Assembly: GCA_963666035.2 (NCBI GenBank)
Contig: CAXXJI010000007.1
Coordinates: forward strand, 124,001-188,000
Length of the DNA: 64,000 nucleotides
Reading direction: 5' to 3'
DNA from: CALMFG01 sp963666035
GTDB taxonomy: Bacteria > Bacillota > Clostridia > Christensenellales > CALMFG01
The translations under genes were made by a program, and so were the position numbers. Positions 24,865 through 34,073 of this stretch are shown here, piece by piece (position 1 is the stretch's first letter; every line of letters starts with the position of its first letter). The notes beneath the pieces are model-generated. The model was not told the DNA's origin, made no database searches, and saw only the letters and a program-made list of their open reading frames with translations.

Positions 24865-25593
24865 ATGAAACAGTTTACAAATGTTATTGCCAATTTTATT
24901 AAATCTTTTATTTTCGGGTCTATCTTTTGTTTTGTATTATATGTATTAACCATTATAGTAGTTCCTTGGTTTCCGGCTTTCTTCAAAGCAATTAATACTC
25001 TTTTTACACAAACATATGGAGATGTAACAAAAATATATTCGGAATCAATTGCTTCTTTTATTGATACACTCTTCAAGAATGAAAGTGTTATAATCACCAT
25101 AATAGGTTTGTTTTTTTTAATTGGGTTTACAATTTATTTTATTGACAGGACGATAGGAAGAAATCACCTAAGCATAAGAAAAGCACCTTCGTTTCTTTTC
25201 AGAAGCGGTTGTGTCGTTTTAGACAGAGGCGTGTTTTTTTGGCTAGTTTTGTCCCTAATAGCAGTTGCTATCATTCCGCTATTATCGAAAGTTTTTAATT
25301 CTAGTATATTAACAGATTATACGAAATTTCTTTTTAGCCATATTGATTATGTCTTATCATTTACTGCGCTGGTAATTGCCCCTGTTTTAGCAGCTATTTC
25401 GTTAATGTTTTTTAAAGGTACAATAATATATCATTTGATTGCAGAGTTGCTTAGTTTAGATTCCAGTATTGGCAGAATCAAAATACGTGTCTGGACACAT
25501 TCGGGGGATGGATTATTCTTTTCTACGGATGGTAGTATGGCAAAAGTAAATGATAGCGGAACTGTAACTGTTTTTGAGAGTACAGAGGAGTAA
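24865..25593 (+). CDS. Four-segment membrane protein of unknown function
   Basis: A 242-residue protein with hydrophobic segments at about 14-38, 72-93, 117-140 and 155-187. A C-terminal soluble domain of about 50 residues ends in a short beta-rich stretch (SGDGLFFSTDGSMAKVNDSGTVTVFESTEE in the sequence, first and last residues F213 to E242 approximately). An AAGGGAG site precedes the ATG. The gene is markedly AT-rich compared with hprK upstream and telA downstream, which suggests recent acquisition or weak selection. It ends before a terminator shared with telA. I do not recognise the family. Confidence 0.7.
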   Translation: MKQFTNVIANFIKSFIFGSIFCFVLYVLTIIVVPWFPAFFKAINTLFTQTYGDVTKIYSESIASFIDTLFKNESVIITIIGLFFLIGFTIYFIDRTIGRNHLSIRKAPSFLFRSGCVVLDRGVFFWLVLSLIAVAIIPLLSKVFNSSILTDYTKFLFSHIDYVLSFTALVIAPVLAAISLMFFKGTIIYHLIAELLSLDSSIGRIKIRVWTHSGDGLFFSTDGSMAKVNDSGTVTVFESTEE

Positions 25594-25677
25594 ATGGATT
25601 TATTCTTGAAAAAAGGTAAGGCAAAAGGGTTAAAAAATAGCTGGCGCTAAACTAAAAAGGACAGGGAAAAGAATAGA

Positions 25678-25716
25678 AACAAAGCCGAACCCATTTGGGT
25701 TCGGCTTTGTTGTTTT
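25678..25716. terminator. Strong bidirectional terminator between the membrane protein and telA
   Basis: AACAAAGCCGAACCC and GGGTTCGGCTTTGTT form a perfect 15-bp stem with a 4-base loop, between converging genes. Confidence 0.9.
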
Positions 25717-25722
25717 AAAAAA

Positions 25723-26808
25723 CTATTCTACCGGATCCATAAGGAGTTTATCTTCCAAAATATCTTCCAAACGTTCCAGCTCAATCTGGGCCGCGGCGCG
25801 TTTGGCCTTGCCATCAGCCTGAATCCGCATGGTTTCGTCGAGGGTTTCAATCAAATCAGCATTGACCTGTTGTAAGGTCTCGAGGTCTACAATTCCCCGT
25901 TCGGCTTCGGTGGCCGTGCCGATGGTGTTTTCCTTTAAGAGCTCAGCGTTTTTAATCAGCAGCTCGTTGGTGGTATCGGTCACTTCTTTTTGCAATGTGA
26001 GTGCGGCCTGCTGACGGTATAGCGAGATGGCGATGACAATCTGGTTTTTCCAAAGCGGAATGGTATTTAAAATTGATGATTGGATTTTTTCCACCAGCAC
26101 CTGGTCGTTATGCTGAATCAGGCGCAGCTGAGGGGCCGTTTGCACGGTAATCATACGGGAAAGCCGGAGGTCGTGGACTTTTTTCTCAAAGCGATCGACT
26201 AACTGTTTCATATCGTTGTAATTCTGCGCATCCATCTGGTCGCCGCTGACTTTAGCTTTGGCCTGCAGTTCGGGAAGAATTTTTTCACGCAGTTCAGCAA
26301 TCTTCATTTCGCCTGCCGTGATGTAGTATTCGAGATCTTTCATAAACAGCAGATTTTTTTCGTGCAGGGTATCCAGAAGGCCGATATCGTCGATGAGGCC
26401 GGTTTTGGCCCCTTCGAGATTGTCGATGATGCTGTCAATCTGGGTGCCCAGCTTCTGGTAACGCGCCATAAAGCGGTTGAAGCGGGTTTTCATGTTGGCA
26501 AAAGCCTGGGATAAAAACCCTTTTTTGCCCGCGATGTCGTCCACATCCACAGCCTTGACTTTGACCATCAGATCGCTTAAGATTTCACCGACATATCCGG
26601 TTTGGCTGCTCTGTACGCGGTTTAGAACACTGTCCGAAAATTCTGAGATTTCGGATTGGATATTGACACCGTATTGCACCACCGCTTCCGAATCGCTGAC
26701 ATCAATCGCACCCGCGATTTCGTTGATTCTCTTTTTTTCATCCGCTGATAATTTATCAAACGGTTCTATTGTATAATTCTCATCTGAAACTACGATTTCG
26801 TTTTTCAT
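25723..26808 (-). CDS. TelA/KlaA-family toxic anion resistance-like protein
   Basis: A 361-residue, mostly helical protein of the TelA family, named for tellurite resistance but widespread in Bacillota as a cytoplasmic protein of uncertain role. Family features include LNRVQSSQTGYVGEILSDLM near residue 65, TIRLQ-like coiled segments, the RMITVQTAPQLRLIQ stretch near 220, and VEKIQSSILNTIPLWKNQI near 242, the most conserved block. An ATG four codons upstream exists, but the one at 26808 has a GGAGACA site at proper distance. Monocistronic here; it is not beside other ter-type genes, so tellurite resistance should not be assumed. Confidence 0.85.
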   Translation of the reverse strand: MKNEIVVSDENYTIEPFDKLSADEKKRINEIAGAIDVSDSEAVVQYGVNIQSEISEFSDSVLNRVQSSQTGYVGEILSDLMVKVKAVDVDDIAGKKGFLSQAFANMKTRFNRFMARYQKLGTQIDSIIDNLEGAKTGLIDDIGLLDTLHEKNLLFMKDLEYYITAGEMKIAELREKILPELQAKAKVSGDQMDAQNYNDMKQLVDRFEKKVHDLRLSRMITVQTAPQLRLIQHNDQVLVEKIQSSILNTIPLWKNQIVIAISLYRQQAALTLQKEVTDTTNELLIKNAELLKENTIGTATEAERGIVDLETLQQVNADLIETLDETMRIQADGKAKRAAAQIELERLEDILEDKLLMDPVE

Positions 26809-26855
26809 AATTGTCTCCATTTTTAAAAAATTCGTTGCTTGATAAGATTAATTCT

Positions 26856-26883
26856 ATCATATGGGTATAGGATTTACCAGCAA
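26856..26883 (-). promoter_or_regulatory. Possible promoter for telA
   Basis: TTGCTG and TATGAT are separated by 16 bases on the minus strand, 47 bases before the telA start. Confidence 0.4.
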
Positions 26884-26890
26884 AGCGCTG

Positions 26891-26906
26891 TAAAATATGT
26901 TACAAT
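26891..26906 (+). promoter_or_regulatory. -10 region(s) abutting the rsgA start codon
   Basis: TAAAAT (26891-26896) and the extended -10 TGTTACAAT (26898-26906) lie immediately before the ATG at 26907. Neither leaves room for a ribosome site, which points to a leaderless or nearly leaderless rsgA message. Confidence 0.4.
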
Positions 26907-28004
26907 ATGACCCGGAATAAAACGAAAACCAAGGAGAAAAAAGCGTTCAAAAATTCAGTTTTTCCAGAGAAATTTAAAATACTGGCAGGCGACGATGAAG
27001 ATTGCATGGCACGGGTGCTGACCCAGTCCAGGGGCATCTATCGGGTTTTGACGGTCGGCGGGGAAAAGCCGGCTAAAGTCAGCGGGAAATTCAGCTTTTC
27101 CGCGGGTGAAGCCGCCGACTTTCCGGTCGTGGGCGATTTTGTCTTGCTTTCAGACACCAACGAAGCCGAGGTTATTATCCAATCGGTTCTGCCGCGCAGC
27201 AGTTTGTTTGTGCGCGCGGCCGCGGGTACCGCGCATGAAGTGCAGGCTGTCGCGGCTAATATCGACACCTGCTTTATCACCATGTCGCTGAATCAGGATT
27301 TTAACTTAAGACGTTTGGAGCGTTACCTCACCATTGCGTGGGACAGCGGGGCAGTGCCGGTGGTGGTGTTGACCAAAGCGGATTTAAGCGAAAAAGTGAA
27401 GCAAAAACAGGCCGAAGCGGAAAGCACGGCGCCAGGGGTTGACATCATTATCACCTCTGCAAAAGCTGGCGAAGGCATAGAGGCGCTTAATCCGTTTTTA
27501 AAGAGCGGAAAAACAGTGGCTTTTCTGGGGTCCTCAGGCGTAGGTAAATCCACGCTGATCAATGCCCTTTTGGGCGAAGAGCGTATTAAAACTGCGGACA
27601 TTCGGGAAGATGATGCCAAAGGCCGGCATACCACGACAACGCGAAATCTCATCTATTTGGAAAACGGGTGTGCGGTCATCGATACGCCGGGTATGCGGGA
27701 AGTGGGTATTGAGAGCGGCGATACGTCGCAAAGCTTTTCCGACATTGAAGCTTTAGCAGAAAACTGCCGTTTTTCGGATTGCCAGCACCAAAGCGAGCCG
27801 GGCTGTGCGGTGAAAGCGGCGATTACGGACGGGCGGTTGGACGCCGGGCGCCTATTCAGCTACAATAAGCTGAAAGCCGAGATGAGCTACGATGGCCTTT
27901 CGGCTAAAGCGCGCGAGACTGCCAAGCTCAACCGTATGATGGCCGAAGTCGGTGGTATGAAAAACTATCGAAAAATTGCTAAAAAGGAAAAGGGCGAGAG
28001 ATAA
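26907..28004 (+). CDS. rsgA: Ribosome small-subunit GTPase A
   Basis: RsgA is a circularly permuted GTPase that checks late 30S assembly. The 365-residue protein has an OB-like N-domain (ARVLTQSRGIYRVLTV near residue 34) and the permuted G-motifs: TKADL near 156, then the P-loop GSSGVGKSTLIN near 212 and DTPGMREVG near 258. The C-terminal zinc site is CRFSDCQHQSEPGC near 289. The ATG at 26907 is the only start in frame that keeps the conserved N-terminal segment. It has no ribosome site, and an AAGGAG inside the frame at 26931 has no start codon after it. Convergent with the aldo/keto reductase, with no terminator between them. Confidence 0.93.
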   Translation: MTRNKTKTKEKKAFKNSVFPEKFKILAGDDEDCMARVLTQSRGIYRVLTVGGEKPAKVSGKFSFSAGEAADFPVVGDFVLLSDTNEAEVIIQSVLPRSSLFVRAAAGTAHEVQAVAANIDTCFITMSLNQDFNLRRLERYLTIAWDSGAVPVVVLTKADLSEKVKQKQAEAESTAPGVDIIITSAKAGEGIEALNPFLKSGKTVAFLGSSGVGKSTLINALLGEERIKTADIREDDAKGRHTTTTRNLIYLENGCAVIDTPGMREVGIESGDTSQSFSDIEALAENCRFSDCQHQSEPGCAVKAAITDGRLDAGRLFSYNKLKAEMSYDGLSAKARETAKLNRMMAEVGGMKNYRKIAKKEKGER

Positions 28005-28025
28005 TAAAAATAATCGGCGAAACGA

Positions 28026-29252
28026 TCAGCTGGTTTTGCTTTTTTGTACTTTTTCAAATCTTTTTATCCCCGTCCAAAACAGCCGGATAATCGACACCAG
28101 ACCTTTGATGATCGGGTTTTCAATATGCCGACGTACCTTGACAAACTCCTTTCGAACTTCAATATTCTGCGGACAGGCTCTTTCACAAGCGCCGCAGTCG
28201 ATGCATTTACTGGTCCAGGAAGGATTGTCGTTAAAGGCTACTTCGACCGCGTAGTCGTAAAGCGGCATCACACTGCCAAACAGATGCAGGGCATTCAGCG
28301 AATGAAAAGCGGCTGGGATATTGATACCGGCCGGGCAGGGCATACAGTACCGGCATCCGGTGCATCCCACCTGCAAAAGACGCTGATATTCGTCCTTCAC
28401 CTGTCGGATGATGTCGCGCTCGGTTTCTGAGAGCGCATTCGGCTCGGCCTGACTGGCGGCGGCTAAATTCTCCTCAATATGCGCATCCTCGTTCATGCCG
28501 CTTAAAACTACGGTGACGTTCGGATTGTCCCATATCCACCGAAGCGCCCAATCGGCAGGTGAACGCTTGATCGGCGCACGGTTCCAAATCTCCTGAACAG
28601 ACTTAGGAATTTTACCGACCAGAATCCCGCCGCGTAAAGGTTCCATAATGATGACGCCCATGCCTTTTTCGGCGGCATAGTCGATGCCTTCAGCACCAGC
28701 CTGGAAGTGCTCATCCAAAAGATTATATTGCACTTGGGTAAAATCCCAGGGGTAATCGTCACATATGGTTTTAAACTCATCCAAAGGCCCATGGAAGGAA
28801 AACCCCATATATCTTATATGGCCGCTTCTTTTAAGGTCGTCCATAAAGGGAACGACGCCAAGCGCCTTCATACGCACCCAGAGACTGCTGTTCAGCGCGT
28901 GCAGTAGATAAAAATCAAGGGTATCGGTATTCAACCGCTCCAGCTGTTTGTTAAAATATTTTTGAATCTGGTCTTTTTTGGTGACGAGCATACAAGGCAG
29001 TTTGGTTGCGATCTGTACTTTTTCGCGGTAACCATCGGTTAAAACGTGCTCGCCTAAAAAACGCTCGGAAGCGCCCATGTGGTAAATGTAGGCGGTGTCG
29101 AGGTAATTTAAGCCCTGATCGATAGCGTATCGAATTTGCGCCTTGGTTTTGGGTTTGTCAATTGTGCCTGCGGCTGTGGTCGGGAAGCGCATACAGCCAT
29201 AGCCCAAAATGGAGAGAGATGTGTCCGAACTCGGTAATGTTCTATATAGCAT
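28026..29252 (-). CDS. Aldo/keto reductase with C-terminal ferredoxin-like [4Fe-4S] domain
   Basis: A 408-residue NAD(P)H-dependent oxidoreductase of the clostridial AKR-ferredoxin group. The barrel has YLDTAYIYHMG near residue 50 (catalytic Asp and Tyr), a Lys in ATKLP near 82, and FYLLHAL near 116 (His). From about 290 the sequence carries cysteine sets CTGCRYCMPCP and CIDCGACERACP, which can bind iron-sulfur clusters. The substrate is unknown. It lies 14 bases after a small membrane-protein gene and is the last gene of a three-gene leftward unit. Confidence 0.88.
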   Translation of the reverse strand: MLYRTLPSSDTSLSILGYGCMRFPTTAAGTIDKPKTKAQIRYAIDQGLNYLDTAYIYHMGASERFLGEHVLTDGYREKVQIATKLPCMLVTKKDQIQKYFNKQLERLNTDTLDFYLLHALNSSLWVRMKALGVVPFMDDLKRSGHIRYMGFSFHGPLDEFKTICDDYPWDFTQVQYNLLDEHFQAGAEGIDYAAEKGMGVIIMEPLRGGILVGKIPKSVQEIWNRAPIKRSPADWALRWIWDNPNVTVVLSGMNEDAHIEENLAAASQAEPNALSETERDIIRQVKDEYQRLLQVGCTGCRYCMPCPAGINIPAAFHSLNALHLFGSVMPLYDYAVEVAFNDNPSWTSKCIDCGACERACPQNIEVRKEFVKVRRHIENPIIKGLVSIIRLFWTGIKRFEKVQKSKTS

Positions 29253-29266
29253 TCATGTGAGTATCC

Positions 29267-29539
29267 TTATTCATGATCTTGGGTGGAGCTTTCTTCTTTA
29301 TCGGCCTGCTTTTTTGTTTTGCGCTGCTTTTTGACTTCAAAGAAGGAGAGCACAAGCGACAACACCAAAAATCCGCTGGCGGCAAAGGCAATGGGACGAT
29401 TTTGATCGAACGGGCAAACGCCAGCCGGCAAATTGGTACGGGTGGAAATATAGCTGTAAACATAGTAGATCACAAACAGTACTCCAATTGCAAAGGAGAT
29501 ATTGGATAAGATATTAAAAACTTTTTTTTCTTTCTTCAT
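29267..29539 (-). CDS. Small two-segment membrane protein
   Basis: A 90-residue protein with two hydrophobic segments (about 11-31 and 49-64) and a charged C-terminal tail (KKQRKTKKQADKEES). The loop between them contains TNLPAGVCPFDQNRP. A GAGGTGC ribosome site precedes the ATG. It is the middle gene of a leftward unit, 15 bases after a 270-residue anchored protein and 14 bases before the aldo/keto reductase. I do not recognise the family, but the close spacing supports a real gene. Confidence 0.7.
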   Translation of the reverse strand: MKKEKKVFNILSNISFAIGVLFVIYYVYSYISTRTNLPAGVCPFDQNRPIAFAASGFLVLSLVLSFFEVKKQRKTKKQADKEESSTQDHE

Positions 29540-29554
29540 GGTTTTGCACCTCGG

Positions 29555-30367
29555 TTAATCCAGACAAATCTTTGCTTTTTCTATCATGCCCCGCTCACAG
29601 GTTTCAAGCGTATTACGGTCAGGGGCAATCATATAAAAACAAAGTGTAATTCCCTTTTCGGATAATTCCGATGCATATATTCTGCCATAAACGGTGAGTT
29701 TTTTAAAGTCCTTTTGTGTAAATAGACGTTTTGGTCTGCCATATTGATAATAGGCTGGATGAAAAGTTGAAACCGTATGCAGCGGCGATTGCGTGACTAC
29801 TTCGGCATCAATTACGTCAAAAACGTAACCGTCGATGGTTTTTTTCGCAGTACCCAGCAGCGTATAATCGAAAAATGGATCATCACAGCCCAAACTCTGC
29901 AAAACCAGAATGTTCATATCGTATTGAAAAACTTTTGCCATAGCTTCAACGTCCAGAGTTCCGTCATTATGGTAACCGTATAGTGTGTCATCGTAAGATT
30001 TAATAGCATAAGCGCCGTAAAATGCACCGTGATAATTGCTGGCGGGGTTATAGAAAGAAGAACAGCCCAAAGCCGGATCGAATGCCCCAAAGGTGTACAA
30101 AATGGTGAGATCAACCGGTCGATCGGCATATGCGCCAAAATGATCGGCATTAAAGGTGATGATTAAAGGGTACCAGTCTTTTTCGGGAGTGGAAAGCCCG
30201 CCGGGTAAATCTAGTGAAAATCCCTCTTTTTTTAAGACAGAATCGCGTCGTTCGGCGGCTGAATAGACGCTCATGATAAGCAGTGAACGCGAGAAAGGGA
30301 AAATCAAGATCAGACTGAATAAGGATAAAAAAGCGAGAAGGATGATGACGATTGGTCGTTTTTTCAT
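29555..30367 (-). CDS. Membrane-anchored extracytoplasmic protein of unknown function
   Basis: A 270-residue protein with a basic start and one long hydrophobic segment (residues about 5-32), then a soluble domain that should face outside. The mature part is rich in Tyr, Phe and Asp (YDDTLYGYHNDGTLD near 126). It is probably anchored by an uncleaved signal segment, as no clear cleavage or lipobox site is seen. A GAGGAAC site precedes the ATG. It is first in a unit with a small membrane protein and the aldo/keto reductase, following the terminator of the ABC exporter operon. Function unknown. Confidence 0.7.
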   Translation of the reverse strand: MKKRPIVIILLAFLSLFSLILIFPFSRSLLIMSVYSAAERRDSVLKKEGFSLDLPGGLSTPEKDWYPLIITFNADHFGAYADRPVDLTILYTFGAFDPALGCSSFYNPASNYHGAFYGAYAIKSYDDTLYGYHNDGTLDVEAMAKVFQYDMNILVLQSLGCDDPFFDYTLLGTAKKTIDGYVFDVIDAEVVTQSPLHTVSTFHPAYYQYGRPKRLFTQKDFKKLTVYGRIYASELSEKGITLCFYMIAPDRNTLETCERGMIEKAKICLD

Positions 30368-30381
30368 AGCTGTTCCTCATA

Positions 30382-30417
30382 AGAAAAAAAGACTATCCAT
30401 TTTTAACGGATAGTCTT
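30382..30417 (-). terminator. Terminator of the ABC exporter operon
   Basis: On the minus strand AAGACTATCC and GGATAGTCTT form a stem followed by seven T residues. Confidence 0.85.
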
Positions 30418-30435
30418 GATATTATAAATTATAGG

Positions 30436-32307
30436 TTATGCACCCTGATCCTGCAAGTCTTCGCCCAAAAACTGTGCGTTATACAGGTCGGCATAAAAGC
30501 CGTTTTTGGCCATCAACTGTTGATGGTTGCCCTGCTCCACCACCTCGCCTTCATTCATGACCAAAATGGTGTCGGCGTTTCGAATGGTGGATAGGCGGTG
30601 CGCGATGACAAAATTGGTTCGGCCTTCCATCAGCGCAATCATACCCTGCTGAATATAAGCTTCAGTTCGGGTGTCCACACTGGAGGTCGCTTCATCCAGA
30701 ATCAGAATCTTCGGATCGGCGAGCAGTGCCCGCGCGATGGTTAAAAGCTGCTTTTGACCCTGGCTGATGTTGGAGGCCTCTTCATTCAGAACCGTATCAT
30801 AACCTTGGGGCAGACGACGGATAAACCGGTCGGCATGCGCCATCTGGGCAGCAGCCACAATCTCGGCTTCGGAGGCGCCTTCACGGCCATAAGCGATATT
30901 GTCACGGATGGTGCCGTTAAAAAGCCAGGTGTCCTGCAATACCATACCGAAATTCTGCCTTAAGGCATGACGAGAAACATCCAGAGTATTCACACCGTCC
31001 AGCAGGATTTGCCCTTTGTCTACATCATAGAAACGCATCAAGAGATTAACGAGCGTAGTTTTTCCCGCTCCGGTCGGGCCGACAATGGCCACAACTTGTC
31101 CAGGTTTAACGTCGAGACGCAGTTGTTTGATTACCGTTACATCCTTGTTATAACCAAATGATATGTCTTCAAACGAGACGCCGCCGCGAATATCACGAAG
31201 CGCTTTGTCGGATTTTGCGGTGAGAGTTTCTTCTTCTTCGTCCATAATCTCATACACCCGCTCGGCCGCTGCAATGGTTGACTGCAGCACATTGGCAATC
31301 TGCGCTACTTGTGCGATAGGCTGGGAGAAGGAACGAGAATACTGGATAAACGCTTGAACGTCCCCCACGCTGATTCTGCCGTTAATGGCCATCACACCAC
31401 CGATCACGCAGACCAGAACATAAGAGAAGTTGTTGACCAGATTCATCAGAGGCATCATGATGCCGCCCATGAACTGTGCCTTCCAGCCTACCTGAAATAG
31501 GCGCTCATTGACCGAATCAAAAGCTTCAATGGATTCCTTTTCTTTGCCATATGCTTTAATAACGGTATGCCCGCCGAACATCTCTTCAACATGTCCGTTT
31601 AAAAGCCCCAGCTCTTTCTGCTGACCTTTAAAATATTTTTGAGACCGCTTGACCACAAACTGCGTAATAAAGCCGGCAAAAGGCAGAATGAAGAGCGTAA
31701 TCAGTGCCATCAACCAGGAGATGCTGAACATCATCACAGTGACGCCCAAAATGGTGGCAATGGCGCTGATAATCTGGGTTAATGACTGTTGCAGGGTACC
31801 ACTGATGATATCAACATCATTGGTTACGCGGCTTAAGACATCTCCGTGTGAGTGACGATCAAAGAATTTAAGCGGGAGTTTATCCAGTTTGGCTTTCACG
31901 TCCGCACGCATTTTGAAGACAATTTTCTGCGAAACACCTGCCATCAGGTATTGTTGGCCATAGTTGAGCGCCGCGCTGATGAGATAAAGCACAGCCACGG
32001 TCGTAATGATGCTCAATATTTTGGCAAAATTGATGCCAGTCCCGCTGACCATTCCGGAAAAAATTTCGGTGGTCGCGTTACCCAAAAGTCGTGGACCCAG
32101 GATGACAAACACGGTTGCACCAATGGTCATGATCAGAGCAAAGATGACGGGATATTTTTGATAGCCGATATCCTTGACAAGGCGCCGCAGTGTTCCTTTA
32201 AAATTTTTTGCTTTTTCGGTGACCAGCGGGGCGTGGTGGCCAGGACCACCGCCGCGCGGCATGGGTTGTTTTAGTTTTTGTGTATCATTTGATTTATTAT
32301 CACTCAT
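30436..32307 (-). CDS. Heterodimeric ABC exporter, canonical half
   Basis: A 623-residue half-transporter with six membrane segments (about 50-330) and a nucleotide-binding domain. It has Walker A GPTGAGKTTL near 405, signature ISQGQKQLL near 510, Walker B ILILDEATSSVD near 530 with the catalytic glutamate, and the H-loop IAHRLST. The N-terminal 40 residues are a Gly/Pro/His-rich extension (PMPRGGGPGHHAP). A TTG two codons upstream is possible, but the ATG at 32307 lies 9 bases after AGGAGG. It overlaps its partner by 8 bases. Together they form a multidrug- or lipid-type exporter under the TetR gene upstream. Confidence 0.9.
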   Translation of the reverse strand: MSDNKSNDTQKLKQPMPRGGGPGHHAPLVTEKAKNFKGTLRRLVKDIGYQKYPVIFALIMTIGATVFVILGPRLLGNATTEIFSGMVSGTGINFAKILSIITTVAVLYLISAALNYGQQYLMAGVSQKIVFKMRADVKAKLDKLPLKFFDRHSHGDVLSRVTNDVDIISGTLQQSLTQIISAIATILGVTVMMFSISWLMALITLFILPFAGFITQFVVKRSQKYFKGQQKELGLLNGHVEEMFGGHTVIKAYGKEKESIEAFDSVNERLFQVGWKAQFMGGIMMPLMNLVNNFSYVLVCVIGGVMAINGRISVGDVQAFIQYSRSFSQPIAQVAQIANVLQSTIAAAERVYEIMDEEEETLTAKSDKALRDIRGGVSFEDISFGYNKDVTVIKQLRLDVKPGQVVAIVGPTGAGKTTLVNLLMRFYDVDKGQILLDGVNTLDVSRHALRQNFGMVLQDTWLFNGTIRDNIAYGREGASEAEIVAAAQMAHADRFIRRLPQGYDTVLNEEASNISQGQKQLLTIARALLADPKILILDEATSSVDTRTEAYIQQGMIALMEGRTNFVIAHRLSTIRNADTILVMNEGEVVEQGNHQQLMAKNGFYADLYNAQFLGEDLQDQGA

Positions 32308-34033
32308 TGCCAAGTTCCTCCTCAGAGAGCTGAGACGCTACAATTTCTTTATAGACATCGCATGATTTTAAAAGTTCTTTATGGGTGCCGATGCCTGCCG
32401 TTTCTCCTTGGTCAAGAACCAAAATGCGATCGGCATTCATAACCGTGCTTACTCTTTGCGCAACTATCAGCACAGTGGCATTGTCAATTTCTTTTCTTAG
32501 TGCGCTTCTAAGTTTGGCGTCGGTTTTAAAATCGAGCGCTGAAAAGCTGTCATCGAAAATATAGATTTCTGGTTTTCTGACCAGCGCACGTGCGATAGCA
32601 AGCCGCTGCTTTTGACCGCCGGAGTAGTTCGCGCCGCCTTGCTCGACATGCGCATCAATGCCTGCTTCCAGTTCTTCAATAAAGTCGCCTGCCTGGGCTG
32701 TATGGAGCGCGGTGAGAACTTCTTCATCGGTTGCGTCCGCTTTGCCGTACTGCAAGTTTTCGCGGATACTGCCCGAAAAGAGGCTGATTTTCTGGGGAAC
32801 CAGACCGATTTTGGCACGAAGTGAGGCTTTGCTTTGCTTTCGAACATCTGTACCGTCTACTAAGACTTCACCTTCGGATACATCATAGAAACGGGGGATC
32901 AGGTTAATCAGTGTGGTTTTGCCCGAACCGGTAGACCCAATAATGGCTGTAATTTCTCCGGGCTTAGCTTCAAAACTGATATTTTTCAAAACTGGTTTTT
33001 CGGCGCCCTTGTAGGAGAACGATACGTTCCGAAACGAAACACACCCGTGCGAGCTTTTTGCTTCCAACGGCTGTGATGGTTCCAGAACCTCGTTCTCCAT
33101 ATTCAGAACAGCGAGTATACGTTCGGCTGATGCTGAAGCGCGCGGAATCATCACAAACATCATAGTGGCCATCATGATAGAGAACATAATCTGCATGACA
33201 TATTGTTGAAAAGCCATCATATCGCCCACCTGAATGGCACCAGTTTCAATTCGATGCGCACCAAACCACACTACGGTTACGGTAGTCATATTCATGATCA
33301 GCATCAAAGCCGGAAACATGATGCTCATGATGCGAAACACCTTGATGCTGGTCTCGGTCAGATCCGTGTTGGCTTTTTCAAAACGCGTCTCCTCAAATTT
33401 CTCCTTATTGAATGCGCGAATGACGCGGATGCCGGTCAGACTTTCGCGAAGCACCAAATTGACTTTGTCTATCTTTTTCTGGATAGACTTAAAGAGTGGA
33501 ATACCCTTGGCTGCGACAAACCCAATGACGATACCGAGGATACCGGCAGAAACAAGGATGATCCACGAAAGCTGGATGTCAGTTCGAAGTGCCATCACCA
33601 ATCCGCCGACAAACATTAACGGTGCAAAGATGAGCATCGTTAGAATCATCACCATGACGTTCTGCACCTGCGTGACATCGTTGGTTGATCGTGTGATGAG
33701 CGAAGAAGTCCCGATCTGGTCAAAGTCGTTTAAAGAATATCCTTCTACTTTGACGAAAATATTGCGTCGCAGATCCCTAGCAAACGCAACGCCGGTTCTC
33801 GCGCCGAACAACCGCGCAAAAATAGTGGCGACTGAAACCACCAGCGTGAAACCGAGCATCACAAGTCCGGTTTTAACAATAAAACCGATATCCCCGCCGA
33901 CCACACCCTGATCGACGATATCGCTCATCAGTGTGGGCAGGTAAAGCTGGCTGAATGCCTGGACTAAAGTGAGCACGACAACCAGAACAACCCATAGCGA
34001 ATAGGGTTTTAAATACTTAAAGAGTTTTGTCAT
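32300..34033 (-). CDS. Heterodimeric ABC exporter, degenerate half
   Basis: A 577-residue half-transporter. The membrane domain occupies residues about 15-310. The nucleotide-binding domain has Walker A GSTGSGKTTL near 362 and a good signature YSGGQKQRL near 470. The residue after the Walker B aspartate is Asp, not Glu (IYIFDDSFSALD), and the switch histidine is Gln (VAQRVST). This is the asymmetric pattern of TM287/288- and BmrCD-like exporters, in which one ATP site is inactive. It lies 40 bases after the TetR gene and overlaps the canonical half. The substrate is unknown; a drug or lipid is likely from the family and the TetR context. Confidence 0.92.
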   Translation of the reverse strand: MTKLFKYLKPYSLWVVLVVVLTLVQAFSQLYLPTLMSDIVDQGVVGGDIGFIVKTGLVMLGFTLVVSVATIFARLFGARTGVAFARDLRRNIFVKVEGYSLNDFDQIGTSSLITRSTNDVTQVQNVMVMILTMLIFAPLMFVGGLVMALRTDIQLSWIILVSAGILGIVIGFVAAKGIPLFKSIQKKIDKVNLVLRESLTGIRVIRAFNKEKFEETRFEKANTDLTETSIKVFRIMSIMFPALMLIMNMTTVTVVWFGAHRIETGAIQVGDMMAFQQYVMQIMFSIMMATMMFVMIPRASASAERILAVLNMENEVLEPSQPLEAKSSHGCVSFRNVSFSYKGAEKPVLKNISFEAKPGEITAIIGSTGSGKTTLINLIPRFYDVSEGEVLVDGTDVRKQSKASLRAKIGLVPQKISLFSGSIRENLQYGKADATDEEVLTALHTAQAGDFIEELEAGIDAHVEQGGANYSGGQKQRLAIARALVRKPEIYIFDDSFSALDFKTDAKLRSALRKEIDNATVLIVAQRVSTVMNADRILVLDQGETAGIGTHKELLKSCDVYKEIVASQLSEEELGNE

Positions 34034-34073
34034 AAATTATCCTTTCGATTTGTATCAAATTATTTATACCGGT

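Noticed and set aside
25723..26808. Tellurite resistance operon
   Set aside because: Only a telA-type gene is present; no other ter or tel genes flank it, so the resistance role is not supported.
33234..33911. A 225-codon plus-strand frame and a second one at 33203-33619
   Set aside because: Both are antisense to the conserved membrane domain of an ABC half-transporter and show no protein-like features.
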